A DNA stretch of 64,000 bases from Ovis canadensis (GCF_042477335.2 NC_091260.1:54393001-54457000), one strand, 5' to 3'. Positions 23,009-34,410 are shown, counted from the stretch's first letter. Notes: generated by a model not told the origin, from the sequence alone. Numbers and translations: made by a program.

Positions 23009-23345
23009 GGGCTTCCCTGGTAGCTCAACTGGTAAAGAATCCGCCTGCAACGCAGGAGACCCTGGTTCGATTCCTGGGTTGGAAAGATCTGCTGGAGAAG
23101 GGATAGGCTACCCACTCCAGTATTCTTGGGCTTCCCTTGTGGCTCAGACAGTGAAGAATCAGCCTGCAATGCAGGAGACCTGGGTTCAATCCCTGGATTG
23201 GGAAGATCCCCTGGAGAAGGGAAGATCCCCTGGAGGAGGAAACAGCTACCCACTCCAGTATTCTGGCATGGAGAATTTCATGGACAGAGAAACATGACAG
23301 GCTACAGTCCATGGGGTCACAAAGAGTCAGACATGACTGAGCGAT
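23009..23345 (+). mobile_element. Two Bov-tA SINEs joined in tandem, second with internal duplication
   Basis: The first copy runs from the head GGGCTTCCCTGGTAGCTC to CCAGTATTCTT at about 23128. There a second head GGGCTTCCCTTGTGGCTC begins. The second copy contains a duplicated segment (GAAGATCCCCTGGAGAAGG then GAAGATCCCCTGGAGGAGG) and ends ATGACTGAGCGATTTTCAC. Confidence 0.85.
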
Positions 23346-23418
23346 TTTCACTCACATGCTATATACATGTATTCTGTTTTTATATTCTGGTCGTGGCTCT
23401 CTGGAGCCCTAATACAGA

Positions 23419-23814
23419 AGACTAAGTGGAGGTGATAGAAGGTGAGCTAGGCCATGAAGGATTGCTGACATTTAAATGGTTAAAGACAAGGGGAAGGGAT
23501 AACAAAGTGGAAACATCTAGAATGTGTATCTGTTAAATGGGTCTTGGTGGGGAGACAGGACAGACTGCAGCTGAGACTTGGGATTGTTGAGTTATGCAGG
23601 GTTTTGGAGGCCAGGGTAAGAAATATGTGACAGTCCTACAGGCAAGCAAGAACTGTAGTCCAAGATAAGAGGCAAGTGTTGAAGAAATTTGATGTATACG
23701 AAAAACAGTTGAAAGTAACAGGAGTTGCGGGACAAGCTCCATTGTGGAATTCTGAAAGAACTCAAGATTCTCTTTATCAACCTGGTGTCAAAACATGGTG
23801 CTGAAACCGTTTAC
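23419..23814. other. Unassigned sequence
   Basis: No gene, RNA or confident repeat. A few L2-like words (GGAGGTGATAGAAGG, AGGGTTTTGGAGGCCAGG) hint at an eroded antisense L2. Confidence 0.35.
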
Positions 23815-23919
23815 CTCAGATTGGGACTCAAACCCATGTGTTGGGACTCGAACCCAGCCAAAACCCTGCTTGGGACTTGAACCCACATGGCTGGGACTCA
23901 AACCCAGGCAAAACCCACA
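23815..23919 (+). repeat. Four-copy short tandem repeat of GGGACTCRAACCC
   Basis: TTGGGACTCAAACCCATG, TTGGGACTCGAACCCAGCC, TTGGGACTTGAACCCACATG and CTGGGACTCAAACCCAGGC alternate with CAAAACCC spacers. On the minus strand the core reads GGGTTCGAGTCCC, which resembles a tRNA T-arm/B box. It abuts the target duplication of the LTR at 23925. Confidence 0.8.
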
Positions 23920-23924
23920 GTACC

Positions 23925-24397
23925 TGGTTTCAGGATCTAATGAAGCTCCAGTTCTTGATGTCTCATCGCAGAAAGAATTCAGTAAGAGACAAAGTGAGAG
24001 GTAAGAAGTGCATTTATTCAGATACAGAGAGAAGCACACACCTCAGACAGAGAGTGGGCCATTGCAGAGGGTGAATGCGCAGCGAAATTTGTGGTTAGTT
24101 TTTATAGGCTGGGTAGGCTGGGTAATGTCATATGCTAATGAGTGGGAGGATTATTCCAACTATTTTGGGGAAGGGGCAGAGAGTTCCAGGATTCGCCACC
24201 GCCCACTCCTTGGTCTTTTAACAGGCCTTGGAACCTTCATGGTACCTCTGCGTGTGTCATTTCACTTGCTGATTGAGGATCAAGGTCTAGTCTTGTCTGC
24301 TCTCTTGGTCCCATTTGATTTCAATCAGTTCAGGTTGTGTCCTTGGGCTATGTCCTTCTTTCAAAAGTTGTGCCCTGCCCCTTTCCCTCCTGTTACA
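23925..24397 (-). mobile_element. Solo ERV LTR, antisense, with 5-bp target duplication
   Basis: A 473-bp element with TG...CA ends and no internal region. Read on the minus strand it starts TGTAACAGGAGGG, has a TATAAAA box at about 24101-24108 and an AATAAA signal at about 24012-24018, and ends GATCCTGAAACCA. GTACC lies directly outside both ends (23920-23924, 24398-24402). A 5-bp duplication and TATA/AATAAA spacing fit a class I-type ruminant ERV. A solo LTR arises by LTR-LTR recombination of a provirus. Confidence 0.85.
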
Positions 24398-24664
24398 GTA
24401 CCTTTGAAAACCGAACTGGGGAGCCCTCCAAAAGAGAGGTGCAGAGTGTACAATGTTTACCTCAACACAGTCACACCGTGACTTTCTCACACTCTCCTGC
24501 TCACCATCCCGTTTGGCTCTCTGGTTCTCATCCTTGAAATGTACCTGTGTGTGTGTCTCCTTGACTACTAATGCATTTTCATTGCTGCCCTTGCTCAAAG
24601 AGTTGGCTTCAGGTCTATATTTATCTGTCTGGCTTATGTAAGAGGCAATATGAGGTGTAGAATG

Positions 24665-24925
24665 TATTTCTGTGTCCAATTCTTTGTGACCCCATGGCTG
24701 TCCTTCACTGCCTCCCAGAATTTGCTCAAATTCATGTCCACTGAGTTGGTGATGGTATCCAATCATCTCATCTGCTGCTGCCCTCTTCTTCTGCCCTCAA
24801 TCTTTCCCAGCATCAGGGTCTTTTCCAATGAGTTGGCTCTTCGCATCAGGTAGCCAAAGTACTGGAACTTCAGCTTCAGCATCAGTCCTTCCAATGAACA
24901 TTCAGGATTGATTTTCTTTAGGACT
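24665..24925 (-). mobile_element. BovB 3' fragment, antisense
   Basis: Antisense C-terminal coding region and 3' end, diverged. The terminal GTTCAGTTCAG block is missing at the left. Confidence 0.8.
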
Positions 24926-24949
24926 CACTGGAGCCATATTGGCAACATT

Positions 24950-25115
24950 TAAAACCCAGATCTGCCTCTTTAAATAGCTGGGTGACCTGGGGCAAGGGCC
25001 TTAAATTTCCTGAGCCTGGTTTCTTATCTGTAAAATGAATGATAGCAACTGAGGATTAAATAAGATTGCACATGTAAAGTGCTTAGATCAAGCCTGACAC
25101 AATAGTCATAGTTGG
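24950..25115 (+). mobile_element. MIR SINE
   Basis: Core CTGGGTGACCTGGGGCAAG, TTCTTATCTGTAAAATGAATG and GTAAAGTGCTTAGATCAAGC follow the MIR consensus order. Confidence 0.75.
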
Positions 25116-25117
25116 GG

Positions 25118-25300
25118 TTTTTTAAATTAAATTTTATTGGAGTATAGTTGATTTACAATGCTGTGTTAGTCTCTTCTGTATAGCAATGTGAGTCAGCTAC
25201 ACATATACATACAATCTCTTTTTTAAGATTCTAGCCCCATATACGTCATTACAGAGTATCAAGTAGACTTCCCTGTGCTAAACAGTTGTTTTTCATTAAA
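25118..25300 (-). mobile_element. L1 3'-UTR fragment, antisense
   Basis: TTTTATTGGAGTATAGTTGATTTACAATG and CCTGTGCTAAACAG are the standard antisense L1 3'-UTR words. A related copy is at 60665-60830. Confidence 0.7.
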
Positions 25301-25754
25301 ACATAAAACACAAGGTCTCTGTTTTCATTGCTCTATCCCCTGTTGAGGTCACCAGTAGTGCCAAATTTCAGCCTCTGGACTTCAGAGCTGTGTACTGCAC
25401 TCTCTTCCTGAGAATTCCTCCAGGAACACTGGATTTCCACACTGCTAAACCTCTAAACTGGCTCCTCAGCCTTTGTGCCCGCTAGTTAAGCTGGTTTACT
25501 GGGAGAAGAGATGCATGAGTCCATACCTCTTCATGCTGTGCTGTGGCCCAGGAGGGCAGCAAACTGAGCTGGCCCTGGTCAAGAAAGGAGATGCTGTGAT
25601 AAAACCTGAGCCACAAGAGACGGGATGTGGAATCCCTCCATGGCTGCCACAGGCCTATATCTGCTCTGCTTCTCAAACCCGCTGCCCACAAGGAGGCCCC
25701 AGCCTCCAAGCCTCTGGGCTCTGCTTCCATTTCCCACTCCTTGTCTAGACCAAG
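25301..25754. other. Unassigned sequence
   Basis: About 450 bp with overlapping ORFs on both strands (25473-25748 +, 25482-25787 -). They show no recognisable domain and I do not call them genes. Confidence 0.4.
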
Positions 25755-28532
25755 GAATGGTCTGGAAAAGGCAAAAAGATAGGACACTGAAAGAGGAACT
25801 CCCCAGGTCAGTAGGTGTCCAATATGCTACTGGAGATCAGTGGAGAAATAACTCCAGAAAGAATGAAGAGATGAAGCCAAAGCAAAAGCAACATTCAGTA
25901 GTGGATATGACTGGTGATAGGAGCAAGGTCCAATGCTGTAAATAGCAATATTGCATAGGAACCTGGAATGTTAGGTTCATGAATCCAGGCAAATTGAAAG
26001 TGGTCAAACAGGAGATGGCAAAAGTGAACACTGACATTTTCAGAATCAGAACTAAAATGGACTGGATGGAAGAATTAAACTCAGATGACCATTATATCTA
26101 CTACTGTGGGCAAGAACCCTTAGAAGAAATGGAGTAGCCATCATAGTCAAAAAACGAGTCCAAAATGCAGTACTTGGAAGCAATCTCAAAAACAACAGAA
26201 TGATCTCTGTTCGTTTCTGAGGCAAACCATTCAATCCAAGTTTATGACCCACCCAACCAGTAATGCTGAAGAAGTTGAAGCTGAATGGTTCTATGAAGAC
26301 CTACAAGACCGTTTAGAACTAACACTCAAGAAAGATGTCCTTTTCATTATAGGGGACTGGAATGCAAAAGTAGGAAGTCAAGAAACACCTGGAGTAACAG
26401 GCAAACTTGGCCTTGTACTACAGAATGAAGCGGGGTGAAGGCTAATAGAGTTTTGCCAAGAGAATGCACAGGTCATAGCAAACACCCTCTCCCAACAACA
26501 CAAGACAAAACTCTACACATGGACATCACCAGATGGTCAACATCGAAATCAGATTGATTATATTCTTTGTAGCCAAAGATGGAGAAGCTCTATACAGTCA
26601 GCAAAAACAAGACCAGGCGCTAACTGTGGGTCAGATCATGAACTCCTTATTGCCAAATTCAGACTTAAATTGAAGAAAGTAGGAAAAACCACTAGACCAT
26701 TCAGGTATGACCTAAATCAAATCCCTTATTAGTATACAGTGGAAGTGACAAATAGATTCAAGGGATTAGACAGAGTGCTTGAAGAACTATAGATGGATGT
26801 TCCTGACACTGTACAAGAGGCAGTGATCAAGACCATCCCCAAGAAAAAGAAATGCAAAAAGGCAAAAGGGTGGCCTGAGGAGGCCTTACAAATAGCTGTG
26901 AAAAGAAGAGAAGCAAAAGGCAAAGGAGAAAAGCAAAGATATACTCATTTGAACACAGAGTTCCAAAGAATAGCAAGGAAAGGTAAGAGAGCCTTCCTCA
27001 GTGATCAATACGAAGAAATAGAGGAAAACAATAGAATGGGAAAGACTAGTGATATTTTCAAGAAAATTAGAGATACCAAGGGAATGTCTCATGCAAAGAC
27101 GGGCACTATAAATAACAGAAATGGTATGGACCTAACAGAAGCAGAAGATATTAAGAAGAGGTGGACAGAATACACAGAAGAACTGTACAAAAAAAGATCT
27201 TCAAGACCCAGATAATCACGATACTGTGATCACTCACCCAGAGCCAGACTCCTGGAATGTAAAGTCAAGTGGGCCTTAGGAAGCATCACTATGAACAAAG
27301 CTAGTGGAGGTGATGGAATTCCAGCTAGAGCTATTTCAAATTCTAAAGGATGATGCTGTGAAAGTGCTGCATTCAATACGCACTCAAATTTCCAGCAAAT
27401 TTGGAAAACTCAGCAGTGGCCACAGGTCTGGAAAAGGTCAGTTTTCATTCCAATTCCAAAGAAAGGCAATGCCAAAGAATGCTGAAACCATCACACAATT
27501 GCACTCATCTCACATGCTAGTAAAGTAATGCTCAAAATTCTCCAAGCCAGGATTCAGCAATACGTGAACCGTGAACTTCCAGATGTTAAAGCTGGATTTA
27601 GAAAAGGCAGAGGAATCAGAGATTAAATTGCCAACATCTGCTGGATCATTGAAAAAGCAAGAGAGTTCCAGAAAAACATCTATTTCTGCTTTATTGACTA
27701 TGCCAAAGCCTTTGACTGTGTGGATCACAATAAACTGTGGAAAATTCTGAAAGAGATAGGAATACCAGACCACCTGACCTGCCTCTTGAGAAACCTATAT
27801 GCAGGTCAGGAAGCAACAGTTAGAACTAGACATGGAACAACAGACTGGCTCCAAATAGGAAAAGGAGTACGTCAGGGCCGTATATTGTCACCCTGCTTAT
27901 TTAACTTACATGCAGAGTACATCACGAGAAATGCTAGGCTGGAGGAAGCACAAGCTGGAAACAAGATTGCTGGGAGAAATATCAATAACCTCAGATATGC
28001 AGATGACACCACCTTTATGGCAGAAAGTGAAGAGGAGCTAAAGAGCCTCTTGATGAAAGTGAAAAGAGGAGACTGAAAAAGTTGGGTTAAAGCTCAACAT
28101 TCAGAAAACAAAGATCGTGGCATCCAGTCCCATCACTTCACAAGAAATTGACGTGGAAACAGTAGAAACAGTGGCTGACTTTATTTTTTGGGCTCCAAAA
28201 TCACTGCGGATGGTGACTGCAGCCATGAAATTAAAAGATGCTTACTCCTTGGAAGGAAAGTTATGACCAACCTAGACAGCATATTAAAAAGCAGAGACAT
28301 TACTTTGCCAACAAGGTCCATCTCCTCAAAGCTTTGGTTTTTCCAGTAGTCATGTATGGATGCGAGAGTTGGACTATAAAGAAAGCTGAGTGCCAAAGAA
28401 TTGATGCTTTTGAACCATGGTGTTGGAGAAGACTCTTGAGAGTGCCTTGGACTGCAAGAAGATCCAACCAGTCTACACCAAAGGAGATCAGTCCTGACTG
28501 TTCATTGGAAGGATTGATGTTGAAGCTCTGGT
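25755..28532 (+). mobile_element. BovB LINE lacking its 3' end
   Basis: Sense BovB from the region before the endonuclease (AAAAAGATAGGACACTGAAAG) through endonuclease (GDWNAKVG in 26244-26438), linker (26793-27215), RT (27720-28076, with YADD in LRYADDTTFMAES) and the C-terminal region to 28532. It stops inside the C-terminal coding part, about 0.35 kb short of the normal end. Multiple frame breaks, so inactive. Confidence 0.87.
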
Positions 28533-29005
28533 CCAAGAGTTTTGCCTCTGTTTTCTTCTAAAGCATTTATTGATTTTTTTGCCCCTTCACATTTAAATTT
28601 GAAGTCCTTCTGAAACTGATCCTGACTCCAGTTTGAATCTTCTGCAGGGAATTAAATTGATAATTTTTGGTTTTCAGTCTTTAAATAGTTGTGCCTGTCC
28701 AGGCTGTTTCTGTGTATCCTGCTTCTTTACCCTCCAAAGCTGACTTTCTTCCTGCCTAATTCCAAGCCTAGCTTTCCCAATTCCAAGCCATATGCTTTCA
28801 TTGTAAGTATGTGAGCTTTCTAAAATCTCTTCTAAAAAGTTCCCTATTACTTGAACCAGCAAGTATTGGTTTCTACTGCTTACAGTTAAAGATCTCTAAT
28901 TTTTACACTCCAGAGAAGTGGATAGCTCAGGTATAGCTATCTGGGGTGAATGTGGTAGAAATGAAGACTTTTGAGGGTATCAAAGAATTACTATTGGTGA
29001 AGTAG
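28533..29005. other. Unassigned sequence between two BovB copies
   Basis: No gene or confident repeat. GAACCAGCAAGTATTGGTTTCTACTGC resembles part of an old LTR but the match is too weak to call. Confidence 0.4.
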
Positions 29006-30687
29006 TTCAGTTCAGTTCAGTCGCACAGTCATGTCCGACTCTTTGCGACCCCATGAACCACAGCACTCCATGCCTCCCTGTCCATCACCAACTCCCGGAG
29101 TCCACCCAAACCCATGTCCATTGTGTCGGTGATGCCATTCAACCATTTCAGCCTCTGTTGTTCCCTTGTCCTCCTGCCCTCAATCTTTCCCAGCATCAGG
29201 GTCTTTTCAAAGGAATCAACTCTCCACATCAGGTGGCCAAAGTATTGGAGTTTCAGCTTCAACATCAGTCCCTCCAATGAACACCCAGGACTGATCTCCT
29301 TTAGGATGGACTAGTTGGATCTCCTTGCAGTCCAAGGGACTCTCAAGAGTCTTCTCTAACACCACAGTTCAAAAGCATCAATTCTTCGGTGCTCAGCTTT
29401 CTTTATAGTCCAACTCTCACATCCATATATGACCACTAGAAAAACCATACCCTTTGACCTTTGTTGGCAAAGTAATGTCTCTGCTTTTTAATATGCTGTC
29501 TAGGTTGGTCATAACTTTCCTTTTAAAAGAAAAAGCATCTTTTAATTTCATGGCTGCAGTCACCATCTGCAGTGATTTTGGAGCCCCCCAAAATAAAGTC
29601 AGCCACGGTTTCTACTGTTCCCCCGTCTATTTCCCATGAAGTGATGGAACCAGATGCCATGATCTTCGTTTTCTAAATGTTGAGCTTTAAGCCAGTTTTT
29701 GCACTTTCATCAAGAGGCTCTTTAGCTTCTCTTCACTTTCTGCCATAAAGATAGTGTCATCTGCATATCTGAGGTTATTGATATTTCTCCCGGCAATCTT
29801 GATTCCAGCTTGTGCTTCTTCCAGCCCAGGGTTTCTCATGATGTACTCTGCATAGAAGTTAAATAAGCAGGGTGACAATATACAGCCTTGACATACTCTT
29901 TTTCCTATTTGGAACTAGTCTGTTGTTCCATGTCCAGTTCTAACTGTTGCTTCCTGACCTGCATACAGATTTCTCAAGAGGCAGGTTAGGTGATCTGGTA
30001 TTCCCATCACTTGAAGAATTCTCCACAGTTTGTTGTGATCCACACAGTCAAAGGCTTTGGCATAGTCAATAAAGCAGAAATAGATGTTTTTCTGGAACTC
30101 TGTTGCTTTTTCAATGACCCAGCAGATGTTGGCAATTTGACCTCTGATTCCTCTGCCTTTTCTAAAACCAGCTTGAACATCAGGGGGTTCATGGTTCACA
30201 TATTGCTGAATCCTGGCTTGGAGAATTTTGAGCATTACTTTACTAGCTTGTGAGATGAGTGCAATTGTGTGATAGTTTGAGCATTTTTTGGCATTGCCTT
30301 TCTTTGGAATTGGAATGAAAACTGACCTTTTCCAGACCTGTGGCCACTGCTGAGTTTTCCAAATTTGCTGGCATATTGAGTGAAGCACTTTCACAGCATC
30401 ATCTTTTAGGATTTGAAATAGCTCAACTGGAATTCCATCACCTCCACTAGCTTTGTTCATAGTGATGCTTCCTAAGGCCCACTTGACTTCACATTCCAGG
30501 AGTCTGGCTCTGGGTGAGTGATCACAGTATCGTGATTATCTGGGTCTTGAAGATCTTTTTTTGTACAGTTCTTCTGTGTATTCTGTCCACCTCTTCTTAA
30601 TATCTTCTGCTTCTGTTATGTTCATACCATTTCTGTCCTTTATTGATCCCATCTTTGCATGAAATGTTCCCTTGGTATCTGTAATTT
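29006..30687 (-). mobile_element. BovB LINE, antisense, 3' half
   Basis: Starts at the 3' terminus (GTTCAGTTCAGTTCAGTC on +) and runs through C-terminal region and RT. Minus-strand frame 29915-30460 (181 codons) covers RT with CFIDYAKAFDCVDHNKL, and 29687-29878 has the YADD motif. At 30687 orientation switches abruptly. Confidence 0.9.
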
Positions 30688-31675
30688 ATGCTCCAACCAG
30701 TAACACTGAAGAAGCTGAAGTTGAATGGTTCTATGAAGACCTACAAGACCTTTTAGAAGTAACACCCAAAAAAGATGTCCTTTTCATTATAGAGGACTGG
30801 AATGCAAAAGTAGGACATCAAGAAACACCTGGAGTAATAGGCAAATTTGGCTTTGGACTACAGAACGAAGCAGGGCAAAGGCTAACAGTAATTTGCCAAG
30901 AGAACGCACAGGTCATAGCAAACACCCTCTTCCAACAACACAAGAGAAGACTCTACACATGGACATCACCAGATGGTCAACACGAAAATTAGATTGATTT
31001 TATTTTTGCAGCCAAAGATGGAGAAGCTCTATACAGTCAGCAAAAACAAGACCAGGAGCTGACTGTGGCTCAGATCATGAACTCTTTATTGCCAAATTCA
31101 GACTTAAATTGAAGAAAGTAGGGAAAACCAATAGACTATTCAGGTATGACCTAAATCAAATCCCTCATGATTATACAGTGGAAGTGAGAAATAGATTTAA
31201 GGGACTAGATCTGATAGCGTGCCTGATGAACTATGGAGGGGGGTTCATGACATTGTACAGGAGACAGGGATGAAGACCATCCCCAAGAAAATAAAATGCA
31301 AAAAAGCAAAATGGTTGTCTGAGAAGGCCTTACAAATAGCTGTGAAAAGAAGAGAATTAAAAAGCAAAGGAGAAAAGGAAAGATATACCCATTTTAATGC
31401 AGAGTTCCAAAGAATAGCAAGGAGAGATAAGAAAGCCTTCCTCAGTGACCAGTGAGAAGAATTAGAAGAAAACAATAGAATGGGAAAGACTAGAGATCTC
31501 TTCCAGAGAAGGCAATGGCACCCCACTCCAGTACTCTTGCCTGGAGAACCTCAGGGACAGGGGACCCTGGTGGGCTGCTGTCTATGAGGTCCCACACAAT
31601 TGGACACGACTGAAGTGACTTAGCAGAAGCAGTAGCAGAGATCTCTTCAAGAAAATTAGAGATACAAGGGAACAT
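30688..31675 (+). mobile_element. Inverted middle segment of the same BovB
   Basis: Sense BovB from the endonuclease (frame 30672-30992, DLQDLLEVTPKKDVLFIIED) to the linker. It ends at GATACAAGGGAACATT, exactly the consensus point where the antisense 3' half begins on its own strand. This indicates inversion of a contiguous piece. A Bov-A SINE sits inside it. Confidence 0.8.
31504..31636 (+). mobile_element. Bov-A SINE monomer
   Basis: Bov-A unit with tail AGCAGAAGCAGTAGC. It has a perfect 12-bp target duplication AGAGATCTCTTC at 31492-31503 and 31637-31648. Confidence 0.93.
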
Positions 31676-31778
31676 TATGCCATTACCCTTACCATAGTTT
31701 GGCCTCAAGCCAAACTGAAGGGAAAGAACACAGGCCCACCCACCAGCAGCAAATTGGATTAAAGATTTACTTTGTATT
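31676..31778 (-). mobile_element. BovB 5'-UTR fragment, antisense (left part)
   Basis: TTACCATAGTTTGGCCTCAAG to GGATTAAAGATTTACT matches 8455-8542 of the near-full-length antisense BovB. It continues at 33888-33990 after the inserted sense BovB, so it belongs to the copy starting at 29006. Confidence 0.8.
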
Positions 31779-31788
31779 GCCCCACCCA

Positions 31789-33877
31789 CTTTCAATTTGC
31801 CTTGATTCATGGACCTGACATTTCAGGTTTCTATGCAATATGGAAGTGAGAAATAGATTTAAGGGCCTAGATCTGATAGATAGAGTGCCTGATGAACTAT
31901 GGAATGAGGTTCATGACATTGTAGAGGAGACAGGGATCAAGATCATCCCCAAGGAAAAGAAATGCAAAAAAGCAAAATGGCTGTCTGGGGAGGCCTTACA
32001 AATAGCTGTGAAAAGAAGAGAGGCGAAAAGCAAAGGAGACAAGGAAAGATACAAGCATCTGAATGCAGAGTTCCAAAGAATAGCAAGAAGAGATAAGAAA
32101 GCCTTCTTCAGCGATCAATGCAAAGAAATAGAGGAAAACAACAGAATGGGAAAGACTAGAGATCTCTTCAAGAAAATTAGGGATACCAAGGGAATGTTTC
32201 ATGCAAAGATGGGCTCGATAAAGGACAGAAATGGTATGGACCTAACAGAAGCAGAAGATATTCAGGAGAGGTGGCAAGAATACACAGGAGAACTGTACAA
32301 AAAAGATCTGCACGACCCAGATAATCATGATGATGTGATCACTAATCTAGAGCCAGACATCTTGGAATGTGAAGTCAAGTGGGCCTTAGAAAGCATCACT
32401 ACGAACAAAGCTAGTGGAGGTGATGGAATTCCAGTTGAGCTGTTTCAAATCCTGGAAGATGATGTTGTGAAAGTGCTGCACTCAATATGCCAGCAAATTT
32501 GGAGAACTCAGCAGTGGCCACAGGTCTGGAAAAGGTCAGTTATCATTCCAATCCCAAAGAGAGGCAATGCCAAAGAATGCTCAGATACTGCACAATTGCA
32601 CTCATCTCACAAGCTAGTAAAGTAATGCTCAAAATTCTCCAAGCCAGGATTCAGCAATATGTGAACCGTGAACCCCCTGATGTTCAAGCTGGTTTTAGAA
32701 AAGGCAGAGGAACCAGAGATCAAATTGCCAACATCAGCTGGATCATGGAAAAAGCAAAAGAGTTCCAGAAAAACATCTATTTCTGCTTTATTGACTATGC
32801 CAACACCTTTGACTGTGTGGATCACAATAAACTGTGGAGAATTCTGAGAGAGATGTGAATACCAGACCACCTGAACTGCCTCTTGAGGAATCTGTATGCA
32901 GGTCAGGAAGCAACAGTTAGAACTGGACATGGAACAACAGACTAGTTCCAAATAGGAAAAGGAGTATGTCAAGGCTGTATATTGTCACCCTACTTATTTA
33001 ACTTCTGTGCAGAGTACATCATGAGAAACGCTGGACTGGAAGAAACACAAGCTGGAATCAAGATTGCCGGGAGAAATATCAATAACCTCAGATATGCAGA
33101 TGACACCACCCTTATGGCAGAAAGTGAAGAGAAGCTAAAAAGCCTCTTGATGAAAGTGAAAGAGGAGAGTGAAAAAGTTGGCTTAAAGCTCAACATTCAG
33201 AAAACAAAGATCATGGCATCCGGTCCCATCACTTCATGGGAAATAGATGGGGAAACAGTAGAAACAGTGTCAGACTTTATTTTCTTGGGCTCCAAAATCA
33301 CTGCAGATGTTGACTGCAGCCATGAAATTAAAAGACGCTTACTCCTTGGAAGAAAAGTTATGACTAATCTAGATAGTATATTCAAAAGCAGAGACATTAC
33401 TTTGCCGACTAAGGTCTGTCTAGTCAAGGCTATGGTTTTTCCTGTGGTCATGTATAGATGTGTGAGTTGGACTGTGAAGAAGGCTGAGTGCCGAAGAATT
33501 GATGCTTTTGAACTGTGGTGTTGGAGAAGACTCTTGAGAGTCCCTTGGACTGCAAGGAGATCCAAACCAGTCCATTCTGAAGGAGATCAACCCTGGGATT
33601 TCCTTGGAAGGAATGATGCTAAAGCTGAAGCTCCAGTACTTTGGCCACCTCATGAGAAGAGTTGACTCATTGGAAAAGACTCTGATGCTGGGAGGGATTG
33701 GGGGCAGGAGGAGAAGGGGACGACAGAGGATGAGATGGCTGGATGGCATCACTGGTTCGATGGACGTGAGTCTGAGTGAACTCCGGGAGTTGGTGTCGGA
33801 CAGGGAGGCCTGGCGTGCTGCGATTCATAGGGCTGCAAAGAGTCGGACACGACTGAGCTACTGAACTGAACTAAACT
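31789..33877 (+). mobile_element. BovB LINE with 5' inversion and 10-bp target duplication
   Basis: 31843-33877 is sense BovB: linker (31840-32625, 261-codon frame reaching into RT), RT (32982-33665, with YADDTTLMAES) and a complete 3' end. 31789-31842 is BovB in antisense (reverse complement begins ATATTGCATAGAAACCTG, from the start of the endonuclease). GCCCCACCCA flanks the unit at 31779-31788 and 33878-33887. It lies within the 5' UTR of the older antisense BovB. Confidence 0.88.
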
Positions 33878-33887
33878 GCCCCACCCA

Positions 33888-33990
33888 TCAGAGCAAGACC
33901 CAGTTTATCCCAGAGCCAGTTCCTCCCATCAGGAACCTTCTACAAGCCTTTATCCTTATCCATCAGAGGGCAGACAGAATGAAAACCACA
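33888..33990 (-). mobile_element. BovB 5'-UTR fragment, antisense (right part)
   Basis: TCAGAGCAAGACCCAG to CAGAGGGCAGACAG matches 8555-8645. It is the continuation of 31676-31778, separated by the later sense insertion. Confidence 0.8.
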
Positions 33991-34193
33991 ATCACAGCAG
34001 ACTATATACATCTCCATACATTTTGAACTCTTTGCAATAAACAGATCTTGTCCTCACAGAAGTGATGCCCCACCCACACTCAACCCACACCTTGATGGCT
34101 AAGATGATACCCTCTGTGCATAGGGTTGTTTGAGGCTCTAGATGTCTATGAGGGAGAATGTATGAGAATGTGTCAGGGCTAAATACACATGAT

Positions 34194-34410
34194 TTCACTT
34201 CCCTGGTGGCTCAGATGGTTAAGTGTCTGTCTACAATGCGGGAGACCTGAGTTCAGTCCCTGGGTTGAGAAGATCCCCTGGAGAAGGAAATGGTAATCCA
34301 CTCAGTACTATTGCCTGAAAAATCCCATGGACAGAGAAGCCTGGTAGTCTATAGTCCATGAGGTTGCAAAGAGTAGGACACGACTGAGTGACTTCACTTC
34401 ACTTCACTTT
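34194..34410 (+). mobile_element. Bov-tA SINE
   Basis: Head CACTTCCCTGGTGGCTCAGA, body ending GAGTGACTTCACTTCACTTCAC. First of three adjacent SINEs with alternating orientation. Confidence 0.87.

Larger units (their letters stand above)
22271..23418 (+). mobile_element. Ancient mammalian interspersed repeat, split by SINEs
   Basis: Starts TGTGTTGGTTAATGTATGGG, continues at 22558 (GGGTCTGTCTGCAATGGTG, then AATGTGGGTGGGGCTCATCC), and ends at 23390-23418 (GGCTCTCTGGAGCCCTAATACAG). The TGTG...ACAG edges suggest an old LTR, but I cannot name it. A CHR SINE (22345-22556), an AT repeat and Bov-tA copies interrupt it. Confidence 0.55.

Noticed and set aside
23925..24397. A complete endogenous retrovirus
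   Set aside because: No gag, pol or env sequence and no second LTR nearby; the matching 5-bp duplications fit a solo LTR.
29915..30460. 181-codon minus-strand ORF as a gene
   Set aside because: It is BovB RT coding sequence of the antisense copy, repeated many times in the window.
31840..33665. Long + strand ORFs (261 and 227 codons) as host protein genes
   Set aside because: They encode BovB reverse-transcriptase segments (YADD, CFIDYAN, KASGGDGIPVELFQIL). They belong to a broken LINE copy with frame breaks between them.
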